A stretch of DNA of 64,000 nt from Centipeda artemidis DSM 19719 (GCF_000426665.1 NZ_AUFU01000001.1:124001-188000), one strand, 5' to 3'. Counted from the stretch's first letter, positions 1 to 10,319 are shown. Notes: a model not told the origin generated them from the sequence alone. Numbers and translations are program-made.

Positions 1-132
1 TGCGCCAAGCTTGCGGTTACCGAGGAAATAGTCGCTCATGTTGCGCGTCCGCCGATAATAATACACCCCGATGCCCATCATCAGGAACATATAGACGAAG
101 AAAACAATACTTATCTCTATTCGATCCGCCAA
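1..132 (-). CDS. Sodium/solute symporter (PutP-like), N-terminal fragment cut by window edge
   Basis: Only the first 44 codons are inside the window; the gene continues leftward. A TTG start is chosen because AAGGAG lies 8 bases upstream. The fragment has one hydrophobic helix (about residues 6-25), a Tyr/Arg-rich loop, and the sequence DYFLGNRKLG, which closely matches the start of the second helix of the sodium:solute symporter family (proline, pantothenate and related permeases). These are inner-membrane transporters that use the sodium gradient. The substrate cannot be told from this fragment. The downstream remnant at 174-2154 is unrelated. Confidence 0.75.
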   Translation of the reverse strand, partial: MADRIEISIVFFVYMFLMMGIGVYYYRRTRNMSDYFLGNRKLGA

Positions 133-173
133 GAACAGCGCTCCTTACAATCAATTCAGCAATATGTTGCTCA

Positions 174-2154
174 TTATACGAGATTTTTCATAGAAAAGCA
201 AAATGTTTTCCGGATTTCCTCATTTACGTATGTTGGGCAACAATTCATAGCGCCGTCGGCAAATCGGCTTCGCTGCTCCTCTGTGAGACTTGCAGCAACT
301 TTTTCAATACGCGTTTTCACATAGTCGTTCTGCGCCGCAACGGTCATGTTTTCATAGAACATATACTCTTCATCCGGAATCTCCACTTGATAGAGCGTCG
401 GTTTATCGTGTTCAATCTGCCACTCTCCGCCCTCTTTTTCAAGGATATCCAAAGCCTCCCGCATGATAGCGGCGCTCTTCTCCATTTTGTGATCTTGAAA
501 AAATGCAAGCTGCTTCTTAAACATCCTCTTTTGCCGCAGCAAGATCGCCCTCTGCCCCTTCAAAAGCCATGAGCGATTGATCCACAGGAGAGCCGTCTTC
601 AAACCGAGTGCCGCTTTTCTCTAAAATCCAGCGTCCTTCTTCATCAAGTGTATAGGTGTCTGTCTTTGTATGCACTTTAGGCATGTGTTCCAGCCATGTC
701 TTATAGGCTTCGGAAATATGTCGATCCTTCGCAAAATACAGTCCCCACCCGTGTGCCTGATGTCCCTCACCCATGCCAATCATGCCGAGGTCAAACGAGG
801 TGAATTCATACGGCGAGCCGTGCCATGCGATTTGATTGAATACCTGCTGCGGCAGAGAATGAATCGGATCGAAATTCGCTTTCCCCGTCACAGGGTCGAT
901 ATAAAAATTCTTGTCTGTATCCTTGACACCGCGCAGCATATCCCTTATAGTTATATGCGAAGGGACTCCGTTGGCCACATTTACACCCTTGGTGGTGCCG
1001 TGGTACGGGGTTCCTTTTTTGTGTGTAATTTCAATCTCATAAAGTGATACATTCTGCGGGCTAATGGAGACTGCCCCGTTCATATCCTCTGCTGTAATAA
1101 TAAGCGTTTTAAGCTGTCCCCCCGCTTTTATGGGGACCATGATGCGATAATTTTTCCGCTCTTGCACTGTGCGTGCGCGCCCCGTGAGTCCCTTTGAGGG
1201 CTTAGCTTTTGTGTTCGAAGAAATATCAATGACACGTGCATTTTGAAGGACAGTCGCAAGATTACTGAGCGTCTTATTGCGCGCTTTAACATTTCTAGGA
1301 TCACCCTGCGATTTACCAAACACGATATGTTTTTGACCGTAGGTATCTGTATTAGCAGGAATCCCAACAAGCGCGCAGAAGTCTGCCGTCGGAATTGGCG
1401 CTATTGTGCTAAGAGAGCGAATGTAGGCGAGCACGGCTTTCTTATCCGCTTTCTTGAGTACGTTCGCCATGCTGTCAAAGTCAAGCACAGGAACGTTCTC
1501 ATTAAGGTTTACACCTTGTGCAACCGCCTGATGCAGATCAGCCTGGTACTTCCCCTCGCTGTCCAGCCCGAAGAACCGCTCGTAATAGTCTTTCGCTGTC
1601 AGCTTCTCGCCCGTCTTTTTCGATACGGCATTTGCAAAGATATCCGCATGACGGGCAAAGAGGATCGCATTGAGACGCGCGACGGGTGCCGTCTGCCCGC
1701 CGATCGCCGTGAGCTTCTTCGACAGATCCTGGTACACATGGAAAGCCTCGGGGGATAGTCCCTCCGTGAGCTTCATTTCCGCGCTCGTCATTTCCTTCAT
1801 GTGCGGCTTGATGCGCTCCATCACGGAAAGGTTATCGCGCAGCTTCTCAATCGCAGGAGCGGCTTCTGCCATTGCCTCCGCCGTTTCGGCACTATCGGGG
1901 ATCCATCCCTCGACCTTCGGCGCAGACGCATCGCCCGTTACCATGGCAACCGCCATATCCTCGAGTTCTGCAACAGTCGGCTTGCGCTTATGTTCCTTGA
2001 AGAAATCCCGATACCATAGATCATTTTCGCTGTAACGGATGTATGTATCGTTGCCGACATCATCCTTCACCGTGAGAATTTGACCGCCTTTTCCCATGTC
2101 GTCTTTGAGGCGTGCAAGCGCGGGGGCGATGTATTCGTCGAGCTCCGCGCGCAT
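174..2154 (-). pseudogene. Frameshifted remnant of a phage/ICE polyvalent protein with ART-like domain
   Basis: Two overlapping frames form one broken gene. Frame one (2154 to 517, 545 residues) has a region resembling the barnase/EndoU-like nuclease domain of large polyvalent proteins (about residues 270-385, starting HIVFGKSQGDPRN), then a block with HGSPYEFTSFDLG and GWGLYFAKDR (about 445-490) matching the ADP-ribosyltransferase fold of polyvalent proteins. It stops at GATGTTTAAGAAG near 519. Dropping one T from the T-run restores the frame into the second ORF (ending at 174), which supplies the expected tail with YQVEIPDEE. The 5' end is probably lost as well: an in-frame TAA lies six codons upstream and no ribosome-binding site is visible. 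Such proteins are normally carried by phages and conjugative elements, but no other phage gene is nearby. Inference: decayed mobile-element cargo. Confidence 0.75.
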
Positions 2155-2189
2155 TTCTGCGCGATCTTTTTATAACGTATTTATAAAAA

Positions 2190-2239
2190 ATATATAGAAA
2201 GAGCCGCCGCGCAAATATATGCACGCATCGGCTCTTTCT
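2190..2239 (-). terminator. Rho-independent terminator of the chemoreceptor gene
   Basis: Inverted repeat AGAAAGAGCC / GGCTCTTTCT (2196-2205 and 2230-2239) with a 24-base loop. On the minus strand it is followed by a T-rich tract. It lies just downstream of the chemoreceptor stop codon. Confidence 0.85.
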
Positions 2240-2262
2240 GTGTGTTATATTAATTTTTCTTG

Positions 2263-4260
2263 TCAGCTCAGCTTAAACGTCTCGACCGCCGACTGAAGCT
2301 CAGTCGCCATCTCCGAGAGATGCTTGCTTGCCGAGGCCACTTCGTGGACGGATGCCGTCTGCTCCTCGGTCGCTGCAGAGACGGTCTGCGTCTCGTCCGC
2401 AAGGGACGCAGCGACTTCTTCGATGCTGCGGATAGACGCCGTGATCCGCTTGCTCCCCTCATTTGTCGCCTTGATCGCCTCGGCAGAATACGCGATGCGC
2501 TCCATGAGCTGCGTGATCTGTGCGACAATCTCCCGGAATGCTTCGCCCGCCTCATGCACCGACTGCACACTGCCGATGGTCATCTCCGTGCCGGTCTGCA
2601 TGGAAACAACAGCTTCCTGCGTACGTTTTTGAATCTCGGTGATGATGCTCGTGATATTCTCTGTGGCACTGCCCGACTGTTCGGCGAGCTTGCGCACCTC
2701 CTCGGCGACGACGGCAAATCCGCGCCCGTGTTCGCCGGCGCGCGCCGCTTCGATAGCGGCATTGAGAGCGAGGAGATTCGTCTGTTCGGCGATCCCGGAA
2801 ATGGTATCGACGATTTCGCCGATTTGCTTCGACTGCTCACCGAGTGCACGGATGATGCCCTCGGTTTCCTTGACCGTCGTTTCGAGCTTGCCCATATTCC
2901 CAACCGCCTGCTCCACCTTGTCCGCACCGTCGGTGGCCGCGTTATGCGCCGACTGCGACGCTTCGGTGATGCTCCGGGAATTGTCCGAAAGAATCGTGAG
3001 CTGGCGATCCATGTCCTCAACAACCTCGATTGCCTCCGTGACGGCTTCTTTCTGTTTGACCGTCCCTTCTGCGACCTGCATGATGGAGTCTGCAACGAGG
3101 TTCGATGCCTGCGAAGTCTGTTCAGAGTTCTCTGTGAGGTGCTCGGATGCCGTTGCAACGGACTCGGCGCTGTTCTTTGCGCTTCGGAGCACGCCGGACA
3201 GGCGTTCCGTCATATGGTTGAATGCCGCCGCCATGCGCCCGAACTCATCGCCCGAATCCACGGTGAGCTTTTCAATCGCAAGGTTGCCGCCTGCGATTTC
3301 CTCCGCTGCACTGCCCATGCGAATAAGCGGTGCCGTCGCCTTTCCGGCCATGAAATAGGCAAGCCCGCCCGCTGCCGCAACGAGGATGATCCCCAAAATA
3401 ATGATTGGAATCGCCGCCTGAATCCCCACCGACAGCACGTAGGACTTCGGCGTTGCTGTCGCAATGACCCACCCCGTCGTATCGTTCCGGTCATAACTCA
3501 CATAGTAGGTATTCCCGTCTTTGAAGGTGACTTCCGTCGTCCCCGCATTGCCCGCGAGCGCGTCCTTCACAAAGTCGTACCCACTGGAGTCCGTGCGGTC
3601 TTCTTCTTTTTCAATCTTGACCTCGGAATCCGCAAGGTCTTTCCCATGACTGTCAATGATAAAGACGCGCGTATGTTCGTCCGATGCCGCCTTCACAAAG
3701 TCCGCAATCACGCCGAGGTCATAATCCCGCTGCACCATGCCGACGACCTTTTTCTGTGCGTCAAATACAGGCACGGCAATAACGGAGATAAACCGCCCTG
3801 TCGCCTTGCTGACAACGATATCCGAAATACTCTCCTTGCCCGCCATGGCATCCTTGAAATAGGCACGCGTCGCCGTATTTACAGGCTCTTTCCCATCGCT
3901 GCGCAGGAGCTGCTGCCCGTTCGTATCGGTGATAAGTGTCTGATTTGCATCCTTAAAGATATCATTCGTACGCTTCAGAGAGCCCTCCATATCCGCCGCA
4001 TTTTCCACAGGGTTCTCAAGATAGCGAATCGTCTCTCCGCTCCCGGCGAGTGCCTTGATCCCGTTGCGGTTCTCCTCAAACAGCCCCGTGATATTGGAAT
4101 CGATCACCTTGACACGTTGCTGACTCACTGCTTGCAGCTGCTCAATTCCCCGGCTCACCGTGCTGTAAAAATTGACGCCGATGCTGATGAGCAGCGGCAC
4201 TGCGCTGATGAGAATAAGAATGACGACCATCTTTGTTTTGACACTTGCATTTTGAAACAT
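2263..4260 (-). CDS. Methyl-accepting chemotaxis protein
   Basis: A 665-residue transmembrane chemoreceptor that passes ligand binding to the CheA-CheW kinase complex. Helix TM1 covers about residues 10-30. A periplasmic sensor of about 250 residues follows, with dCache-type features ([20 protein letters not shown], then a second half with DLADSEVKI). TM2 is about 282-307, then a HAMP linker, then the cytoplasmic methyl-accepting coiled coil. The conserved signalling tip is plain: [20 protein letters not shown] followed by [18 protein letters not shown]. No C-terminal CheR/CheB tether pentapeptide is present. The start has AAAGGAG about 10 bases upstream. The gene is monocistronic with its own promoter and terminator. 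The ligand is unknown; small amino or organic acids are usual for dCache receptors. Confidence 0.95.
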   Translation of the reverse strand: MFQNASVKTKMVVILILISAVPLLISIGVNFYSTVSRGIEQLQAVSQQRVKVIDSNITGLFEENRNGIKALAGSGETIRYLENPVENAADMEGSLKRTNDIFKDANQTLITDTNGQQLLRSDGKEPVNTATRAYFKDAMAGKESISDIVVSKATGRFISVIAVPVFDAQKKVVGMVQRDYDLGVIADFVKAASDEHTRVFIIDSHGKDLADSEVKIEKEEDRTDSSGYDFVKDALAGNAGTTEVTFKDGNTYYVSYDRNDTTGWVIATATPKSYVLSVGIQAAIPIIILGIILVAAAGGLAYFMAGKATAPLIRMGSAAEEIAGGNLAIEKLTVDSGDEFGRMAAAFNHMTERLSGVLRSAKNSAESVATASEHLTENSEQTSQASNLVADSIMQVAEGTVKQKEAVTEAIEVVEDMDRQLTILSDNSRSITEASQSAHNAATDGADKVEQAVGNMGKLETTVKETEGIIRALGEQSKQIGEIVDTISGIAEQTNLLALNAAIEAARAGEHGRGFAVVAEEVRKLAEQSGSATENITSIITEIQKRTQEAVVSMQTGTEMTIGSVQSVHEAGEAFREIVAQITQLMERIAYSAEAIKATNEGSKRITASIRSIEEVAASLADETQTVSAATEEQTASVHEVASASKHLSEMATELQSAVETFKLS

Positions 4261-4305
4261 CCCCTCAGACTCCTTTCTGACAATCCCCCAATATATTACG
4301 CTCTC

Positions 4306-4334
4306 ATTATAACTATTTTTTACTCTGATGTCAC
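4306..4334 (-). promoter_or_regulatory. Sigma-70-type promoter of the chemoreceptor gene
   Basis: Minus-strand GTGACA (4334-4329), a 17-base spacer, then TATAAT (4311-4306), about 45 bases before the start codon. The AT-rich stretch upstream, up to the IS30 element, holds no gene. Confidence 0.65.
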
Positions 4335-4478
4335 GTTTTTTATTGTATATCTAAAATTTTATATTGCAGAATTATTCTACTTTTCTAATATATGTATTTC
4401 CTCCTTATGTTTCCATTGATATTACTTATCTGATTAAGTCGTCTAAATTCAATACAGAACAATATTTTATTCCTCTTG

Positions 4479-5584
4479 GATGTACAATCTAAGTGCAACA
4501 CAATTTAACAAAGAAAAGGACTCATAACGAAAAAACTCCTGTATAATGGTGTTAGCAAGAAAAACCACAAACGGAGGAGCACCGCTATGAGCCACTACCA
4601 TCATCTTACCATTCTTGAGCGAGAAAAGCTAGCAATATATCTTGCTCAAGGGCTTAGCCTCACAAAGATTGCGGCAACTCTCAAACGTAACAAGTCAACC
4701 ATCAGCCGTGAACGCAAGCGCAACAGTGTCAAAGAACAGTACACGCCATGTCTTGCACAGGGGAAATATGCAAAACGTCGCAAGGCATGTAAACCGCATA
4801 GAAAGCTAGACGATAAATACCTATCACAGCTCGTGGAGAACAAATTCCTAGACCATCAATGGTCTCCGGAGCAAATCTCTATGCGCCTACGCAGGGAGCG
4901 TGGCGTTCCTGTCATTAGCACAGCGACGATCTATCGTGCGATTTACGCAGGTGTATTTGACGCCGCGACAAGGCGCCGATATCCCGGCGTAAACAAAGCG
5001 AAACGGAAACTGAGGCATCGTGGAAAACCTCGTCATAACAAAGCAGAGGTAGAACGGCGCGGCAAAATCATCATCAGTAACGACTTAACGGATCGCCCGG
5101 CAATCGCAAACAACCGTGGTCGCATTGGCGACTGGGAAGGTGATACGGTTGCAGGAAGGACAGGTGGCGCGTGTCTGCTAACGAAAGCAGATCGAAAGAG
5201 CCGGTTCTTAATTGGACGAAAGCTGCCTAAAAAGACGAGTGAGGCAGTAAGGGACGCAACGATTGATGCCTTGAAGGTCTATCCCGTACATACGATTACG
5301 CCGGACAGGGGCAAGGAGTTTGCCAAACATAGACAAGTGACTGAGGCACTGCATGTGCCCTACTACTTTCCACCACCACATCAGCCATGGCAGCGCGGAA
5401 CCAATGAAAATACAAACGGGCTCCTGCGCGAATACTTCCCAAAAGACCGATCACTTGACGAGGTACGTGAGGAGGATGTGCAAAGAGTCGTGCATGAGCT
5501 TAACATGCGTCCGCGTAAATGCTTAGGATGGAGAACTCCTTATGAAGTCTTTTTCAATAAAGTGTTGCACTTGACTTGACAATT
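4479..5584 (+). mobile_element. IS30-family insertion sequence, apparently complete
   Basis: One transposase gene is flanked by imperfect terminal inverted repeats. Their inner 11 bases are identical: AAGTGCAACAC at 4491-4501 and GTGTTGCACTT at 5562-5572. About five of the next twelve outer bases also match, so the outer boundaries are approximate. I could not define a target-site duplication. The element sits between the chemoreceptor promoter and the broken oxidoreductase gene. The intact reading frame and matching ends suggest a recent, possibly active copy. Confidence 0.8.
4587..5579 (+). CDS. IS30-family transposase
   Basis: A 330-residue DDE transposase, full length for the family. The N-terminus holds a helix-turn-helix (about residues 8-42, with LTKIAATLKRNKSTISRER) that binds the element ends. 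The catalytic core shows the family triad: Asp in IGDWEGDTVAG, Asp in HTITPDRGKEF, and Glu in GTNENTNGLLREYF. The start is preceded by GGAGGA. A TATAAT at 4542-4547 is a likely -10 box, although the -35 is weak. The stop codon lies inside the right inverted repeat, as is common in this family. No frameshift or stop is present. Confidence 0.96.
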   Translation: MSHYHHLTILEREKLAIYLAQGLSLTKIAATLKRNKSTISRERKRNSVKEQYTPCLAQGKYAKRRKACKPHRKLDDKYLSQLVENKFLDHQWSPEQISMRLRRERGVPVISTATIYRAIYAGVFDAATRRRYPGVNKAKRKLRHRGKPRHNKAEVERRGKIIISNDLTDRPAIANNRGRIGDWEGDTVAGRTGGACLLTKADRKSRFLIGRKLPKKTSEAVRDATIDALKVYPVHTITPDRGKEFAKHRQVTEALHVPYYFPPPHQPWQRGTNENTNGLLREYFPKDRSLDEVREEDVQRVVHELNMRPRKCLGWRTPYEVFFNKVLHLT

Positions 5585-5679
5585 CACCCTCTAAAATCAT
5601 TCTCCAAGAGTATAATCGCAAAACAAAACGACATCAATGCAAAGCGCAGCGATGCCGTATGTACTATTTTATTTGAGTC

Positions 5680-6239
5680 TCAAAGTGTTTTGATGAGCTG
5701 TGCGAGTTTATCCGCATGCTGTGCACTGCGCTTTTTCATATCGGCAACCGCCGCCGCATCCGAGCGTGTCGCATAGGAGACATTCCCGGGGTGTAGACGC
5801 GTCCGGCATACTCCATGCCGCAGAGTGCACAGGTGGAGACGACCGGCAGGAGGTATTCATCGATCTCGTGCCCGGCAGCTCCCTCCTTGCTGTACATCTC
5901 GGCAGGCGTGCCGGTCGTGAGTGATACGACAAGCTTCTTGCCCTTCAATTTATCACCTGTTCGTCCATGTGACCAGCCATGCTTGAACGTCTCTTCCATC
6001 CAGCGCTCGAGGAGCGACGGCAGAGAGTACCAAAACACGGGAAACTGGAGCACGACAACGTCCGCTTTCTCAAGCTTTGCCTGTTCGGCGGCGATGTCGA
6101 TTTTATAGTCCGGATACAATTTGTCAAGATAGTCAAACTCAACCGAAGGGATGAGCTTCGCCAACTCTTCCATGATGGTTTTGTTTGCGACAGAATCGTT
6201 CAGATCCGTATGACCGGAGACCACAAGCACATTTTTCAT
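5680..6239 (-). pseudogene. NAD(P)H-dependent quinone/FMN reductase, frameshifted near the C-terminus
   Basis: A flavodoxin-fold oxidoreductase of the KefF/MdaB type. The N-terminus MKNVLVVSGHTDLNDSVAN is the FMN-phosphate loop, and QFPVFWYSLPSLLERW is the family signature. The open frame ends after 167 residues with an Arg-rich tail (RHARMRRRLPI). In the adjacent frame the expected C-terminus continues, with YATRSDAAAVADMKKR and ending LAQLIKTL at a TGA at 5680. The slip lies at 5775-5780 and looks like one missing base. The start is supported by GGGAGG. About 35 residues of the normal end are replaced, so the product is probably impaired, although the FMN site is intact. A sequencing error is the main alternative. 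Confidence 0.75.
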
Positions 6240-6397
6240 CGGATATTCCTCCCATTCATTCCACTGTGCTCATTGTAGCACGGAAGCGGTAATGCGTCTA
6301 TACTAGAGTACACTCCGATTTTTCCTGAAAAAATACGCGTGCAGCGCTCCCCTTGATGCAAAAGCGCAGGCTGCCGCAGCAGACGCGCCAACACAGT

Positions 6398-6802
6398 CTA
6401 TCGGATGAATTGGAAGATATTCCAGGACTCCTTCCCTGTTTTTTCCTTCATGTAATATGCATAATTGGCAAGTATCGCGAAGAGGAAATTGACTCCGTAG
6501 CTGCACGCTTTGATTGCTCTGTGGGAAAACCCGAGCGCATCCAGCACGAGGCCAACCGCAACGAGGGTCAGAACTTGAACAAGTGCGGATCGCCACATGC
6601 CCTTGGTAAGAAAGAATATGAATCCGACGAGCATCACCCAGAGATTGATTGTGATGTTCGAGCGTTCAAACAATCCCATGGATTTGAGTGCCAAAGCCCC
6701 CTCTTTACTGTAGGGTTTTCCGTAGTTCTCATAGAAAGCAAATCGTTTTGCCCATTTTTCACTATATACTTTGCCAAAGTATTCTCGATCCTGCACGTCC
6801 AT
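6398..6802 (-). CDS. DUF2628 family membrane protein
   Basis: A 134-residue protein. A soluble N-terminus (about 1-50, with FYENYGKPYSKEG) is followed by three or four hydrophobic segments: about 53-68 (WVMLVGFIFFLTKGMW), 70-90, and 103-118. The opening pattern of aromatic residues and a bulky membrane part fits DUF2628, a small inner-membrane family of unknown function. AAGGAGG precedes the start by 8 bases. It is transcribed alone, downstream of a terminator that separates it from the permease gene at 6967. No function is proposed. Confidence 0.7.
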   Translation of the reverse strand: MDVQDREYFGKVYSEKWAKRFAFYENYGKPYSKEGALALKSMGLFERSNITINLWVMLVGFIFFLTKGMWRSALVQVLTLVAVGLVLDALGFSHRAIKACSYGVNFLFAILANYAYYMKEKTGKESWNIFQFIR

Positions 6803-6843
6803 TACTATAACCTCCTTAAAACAAGAATGTATAAAATAATAAA

Positions 6844-6889
6844 TTCATATCGTACCGCATTCCGGCAAACGCATACGGTACGATATGAA
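6844..6889 (-). terminator. Terminator of the ArsB/NhaD-type permease gene
   Basis: A 14-bp perfect stem, TTCATATCGTACCG / CGGTACGATATGAA (6844-6857 and 6876-6889), followed on the minus strand by TTTATTATTTT. Confidence 0.85.
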
Positions 6890-6966
6890 CCATTCAAACG
6901 GCTTTGTTGGTATTCAGCACTGCGAAAGGGGGTCACAATATCCCATCCGGTATATCTGTATCATGC

Positions 6967-8253
6967 TTAGAGATAGCGGAGATAGACGTACACACTCGAG
7001 ACGATGATCGTGAAGATCATAACGGGGAATGCGACCTTCATAAAGCTGAGGAAGGAGATCGGGCGTCCGCGCTGTGCCGCCATGGACGCGACGACGACGT
7101 TCGCACTCGCGCCGATGAGCGTGCCGTTGCCGCCGAGGCAGGCGCCAAGCGCGAGCGACCACCACATCGGGGTGAGGTCGCTGAGCCCCATTTGTCCCAT
7201 ATCCTGAATGAGCGGGATGAGCGTTGCGACGAACGGGATGTTGTCGATGAACGCGGAGGCAATCGCGCTCATCCACAGGATGAGCATCGCCGTCGCATCC
7301 TCGTTGCCGTTCGTGACCTTGATCGCCTCCGCTGCGAGCATCCGGATGACGCCCGTCTCGACAAGCGCACCGACGAGGATGAAGAGTCCGCCGAAGAAGA
7401 AGATCGCCGGCCATTCGATCTTTGAGAGCACCTTGGTGATCATATTCTCGTCTCGCGTCGCCGTGATGAGGAGCAGGAGCCCCGCGCCGAAGAGCGCGAC
7501 GGTTGCGGACTCAAGACCAAGACTGCCGTGCAGGACGAAGAGCGTGATCGTGAGAGCGATGACGGCAAGGCATTTTCTGAGGAGTGTGTGATCCGTGATC
7601 TGCGCGCCCGCGGGGAGACGCATGATCTTTTCCTGGAGCTCCGGCTGTGTGTGCATCCCTTTTTTATAGAGGAAAATCAGGATGATCTGCACGAGCACGA
7701 AGATGAGGACGGAGATGAGCGTCAGGTTCGCAACAAAATCCATGAAGTCAAGCCCCACCGCGCTGCCGATCATGATGTTCGGCGGGTCGCCGATGAGCGT
7801 CGCCGTGCCGCCGATGTTGGAGGCTAGAATCTGCGATATGAGATACGGCATGACGTCCACCTTGAGCTGTGAGGTGATGCTGAACGTGATAGGGACGGTG
7901 AGGAGCACCGTCGTCACGTTGTCGAGCAGCGCGGAGCAGACCATCGTGATCGACGAGAGCACGACGAGCAGCGCAATCGGCTGTGCCTTTACTTTCTGTG
8001 CCGCCCATATCGCGAGGAAGTTAAAAAGCCCTGTCTCGCTTGTGATATTGACGATGATCATCATGCCCATGAGCAGTCCGATCGTATTGAAGTCGACGTG
8101 ATGTACGGCCGTCTCCTGATCCAATATGCCAAAGAGGATCATGAGCATGGCGCCGAAAAGTCCGACAATGGTGCGGTGCACCTTTTCGGAGATGATGAGT
8201 GCATACGCGGCGACGAAGATCACGATCGCCACAGTTGTTGCTGTTTCCATCAT
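6967..8253 (-). CDS. ArsB/NhaD superfamily (ion transporter) inner-membrane permease
   Basis: A 428-residue polytopic protein with about 11-12 hydrophobic helices. It carries the two inverted half-motifs of the ion transporter superfamily: SALLDNVTTVLLTVPITFSI with ASNIGGTATLIGDPPNIMIG in the first half, and SAFIDNIPFVATLIPL with GGNGTLIGASANVV in the second. These Asp-Asn and GGT..GDPPN segments form the substrate and ion site in ArsB, NhaD and SLC13-type carriers. The substrate may be arsenite, Na+/H+ exchange or dicarboxylate; nothing nearby (no arsR or arsC) favours arsenite. AAGGATG precedes the start. It lies 32 bases after the small gene at 8286-8582, so co-transcription is likely. Confidence 0.85.
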   Translation of the reverse strand: MMETATTVAIVIFVAAYALIISEKVHRTIVGLFGAMLMILFGILDQETAVHHVDFNTIGLLMGMMIIVNITSETGLFNFLAIWAAQKVKAQPIALLVVLSSITMVCSALLDNVTTVLLTVPITFSITSQLKVDVMPYLISQILASNIGGTATLIGDPPNIMIGSAVGLDFMDFVANLTLISVLIFVLVQIILIFLYKKGMHTQPELQEKIMRLPAGAQITDHTLLRKCLAVIALTITLFVLHGSLGLESATVALFGAGLLLLITATRDENMITKVLSKIEWPAIFFFGGLFILVGALVETGVIRMLAAEAIKVTNGNEDATAMLILWMSAIASAFIDNIPFVATLIPLIQDMGQMGLSDLTPMWWSLALGACLGGNGTLIGASANVVVASMAAQRGRPISFLSFMKVAFPVMIFTIIVSSVYVYLRYL

Positions 8254-8285
8254 TACACATCCTTCTTCTCATCAAGAGAAACGCA

Positions 8286-8582
8286 TCACGTCGCCGTGAT
8301 GATCACTTGGCGTCCGCTGCGCTTGATTTTGAGCTTGTAGTTCGTCACTTGCTCCTGTGCAAGCGTCAGCTTCAGCTCCATGAGCGCGCGGCCAAGTTCT
8401 TCCGTCTGCGCGGCGCTGAGCCCCGCACGCGCAAGGTCGGCGGGAGGTTCTTTTGCCGCCGCTCGGCGGGCGCGCTCCTCTGCCTCTTGCTCCCTGCGCA
8501 GCAGGGTCTCTTCGAGCGTCTCCTCACCCTCGTGCCCCTGCATCATGGCTGTATCGGACAGACCTTTGGGAATCTTTGCCAC
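8286..8582 (-). CDS. Small charged hypothetical protein
   Basis: A 98-residue soluble protein starting at GTG, with a strong AAGGAGG 6 bases upstream. Residues about 20-50 are almost all Glu, Arg and Ala (EETLLRREQEAEERARRAAA) and should form a coiled coil or long helix. The C-terminal third (LKIKRSGRQVIITAT) looks like beta-strand. I do not recognise the family. It sits between glnS and the permease gene, all on the minus strand with gaps of 54 and 32 bases, and is probably translated from the glnS message. No function is assigned. Confidence 0.6.
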   Translation of the reverse strand: MAKIPKGLSDTAMMQGHEGEETLEETLLRREQEAEERARRAAAKEPPADLARAGLSAAQTEELGRALMELKLTLAQEQVTNYKLKIKRSGRQVIITAT

Positions 8583-8636
8583 GGCAAACCTCCTTATGCC
8601 GCCGCGGCGGCATGAACTATTGCCCGTGCGCGGGAC

Positions 8637-10307
8637 TCACTTCACCTTGCTCCACGAGTCCTTCAGCCCGACAATACGGTTGAACACTATATGATCCGGC
8701 GTTGTGTCCGGGTCAACGACAAAGTAACCGACGCGCAGGAACTGATAGCTCGTCCCTGCCGCCGTAAGCGCAGCACTCGGCTCGATCTTCGCGTCCGTCA
8801 AAATCTCAAGGGAGTGCGGATTGAGCGCTGCGATGAAATCATCGTTCTCCTCTTCCTCGCTCTCCTCCGCACGCAGCAGACTGTCATAGAGACGAACCTC
8901 CGCCGTGAGCGCGTGCTGCGCCGAGACCCACTGGATCGTCCCCTTGACCTTCCGATTGGCCGCGGCGCCGCCGCTGCGCGTCTCGGGATCGTAGGTGCAG
9001 CGCAGTTCGACGAGATTGCCCGCTGCATCCTTGACGACTTCCTCGCATTTGATGATGTAGGCATGCTTGAGCCGCACCTCGCCGCCCGGTTTCAGGCGGA
9101 AGAATTTTTTCGGTGCATCCTCCATGAAGTCCTCGCGGTCGATGTAGAGCTCGCGCCCAAACGGTACATAGCGATGCCCGCCGTGCGTCGGACTGTTCTC
9201 CGCCAAAAGGTACTCCGTCTCGCCCGCAGGGTAGTTCGTGAGCACGAGCTTCACGGGGCGCAGCACCGCCATGATGCGCGGCGCGTGCCTGTTCAGCTCG
9301 TCGCGAACGGCGTGCTCGAGCATGGCGCTGTCCACTGTGCTGTTGCTCTTGGCAACGCCGATCTCCTCGCAGAACGCACGGATCGCGGCGGGCGGATACC
9401 CGCGGCGGCGCATTCCGGAGATGGTCGGCATTCGCGGATCGTCCCAGCCGCGCACATGCCCCTCCTCGACGAGACGACGCAGCTTGCGCTTGCTCGTGAT
9501 CGCACCCGAGAGGTTCAGCCGCGCGAACTCGATCTGACGCGGGCGCGTGTTGACATCAAACCCCAACGCTTCGAGCAGCCAATCATAGAACGGGCGGTGC
9601 TCCTCGAACTCGAGCGTGCAAATCGAGTGCGTGATGCCCTCGATCGCATCCGAGAGCGGATGCGCAAAGTCATACATGGGGTAGATGCACCACGCGTCCC
9701 CCGTCCGGTGATGATGCGCATGGGCGATGCGGTAGATGACCGTATCGCGCATGACGAGATTGGGCGATGCCATATCGATCTTTGCACGCAGGACACGCGA
9801 ACCGTCCGGGAACTCCCCCGCGCGCATCCGCCGGAAGAGGTCTAAGTTTTCCTCGACACTCCGATTGCGGTACGGGCTTTCCTTCCCCGGCTCGGTCAGC
9901 GTGCCGCGGTACGCGCGAATCTCATCCGCCGTGAGATCGTCCACATAGGCAAGTCCCTTTTCGATGAGCCGAACGGCATAATCGTAAAGCTGCTCAAAGT
10001 AATCCGAGGCATAGAAACGGCGGTCGTCCCACGAGAATCCGAGCCAGCGGATGTCCTCTTGAATGGAGTCCACATACTCGACGTCCTCTTTCGTCGGGTT
10101 CGTATCGTCAAAGCGCAGATTGCACAGTCCCCGGTAGTCCTCGGCGATGCCGAAGTTCAGGCAGATGGATTTAGCATGTCCGATGTGCAGATAGCCGTTC
10201 GGCTCGGGCGGAAAGCGCGTATGAATGCCCGCCGTATGCTTCCCGCTGCGCAGATCATCGTCGATGATGTTCCGGATAAAATTCGATGTTTTCGCTGCTT
10301 CCGCCAT
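8637..10307 (-). CDS. glnS: Glutaminyl-tRNA synthetase
   Basis: A class I aminoacyl-tRNA synthetase of 556 residues that charges tRNA-Gln directly with glutamine. The HIGH motif is at residues 41-44 (in [12 protein letters not shown]), and the KMSKS equivalent is SKRKLRRL in [12 protein letters not shown]. The GlnRS-specific beginning, [20 protein letters not shown], separates it from GluRS. The C-terminal anticodon-binding beta-barrels are complete, ending in [15 protein letters not shown]. Most Firmicutes make Gln-tRNA by GatCAB transamidation, so GlnRS here is notable and suggests old transfer in this lineage. It lies 12 bases after the HD-domain gene, suggesting an operon. Confidence 0.97.
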   Translation of the reverse strand: MAEAAKTSNFIRNIIDDDLRSGKHTAGIHTRFPPEPNGYLHIGHAKSICLNFGIAEDYRGLCNLRFDDTNPTKEDVEYVDSIQEDIRWLGFSWDDRRFYASDYFEQLYDYAVRLIEKGLAYVDDLTADEIRAYRGTLTEPGKESPYRNRSVEENLDLFRRMRAGEFPDGSRVLRAKIDMASPNLVMRDTVIYRIAHAHHHRTGDAWCIYPMYDFAHPLSDAIEGITHSICTLEFEEHRPFYDWLLEALGFDVNTRPRQIEFARLNLSGAITSKRKLRRLVEEGHVRGWDDPRMPTISGMRRRGYPPAAIRAFCEEIGVAKSNSTVDSAMLEHAVRDELNRHAPRIMAVLRPVKLVLTNYPAGETEYLLAENSPTHGGHRYVPFGRELYIDREDFMEDAPKKFFRLKPGGEVRLKHAYIIKCEEVVKDAAGNLVELRCTYDPETRSGGAAANRKVKGTIQWVSAQHALTAEVRLYDSLLRAEESEEEENDDFIAALNPHSLEILTDAKIEPSAALTAAGTSYQFLRVGYFVVDPDTTPDHIVFNRIVGLKDSWSKVK

Positions 10308-10319
10308 TGCTTTGTCCCT

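Noticed and set aside
2260-4419. A 719-residue plus-strand ORF opposite the chemoreceptor gene
   Set aside because: Antisense shadow of a GC-rich gene. It is Arg/Leu/His-rich with no domain, and the minus-strand product is a clear chemoreceptor.
6967-8253. Arsenite exporter ArsB as a firm call
   Set aside because: The superfamily is clear but no ars regulator or reductase is near, and Na+/H+ or dicarboxylate carriers share the motifs.
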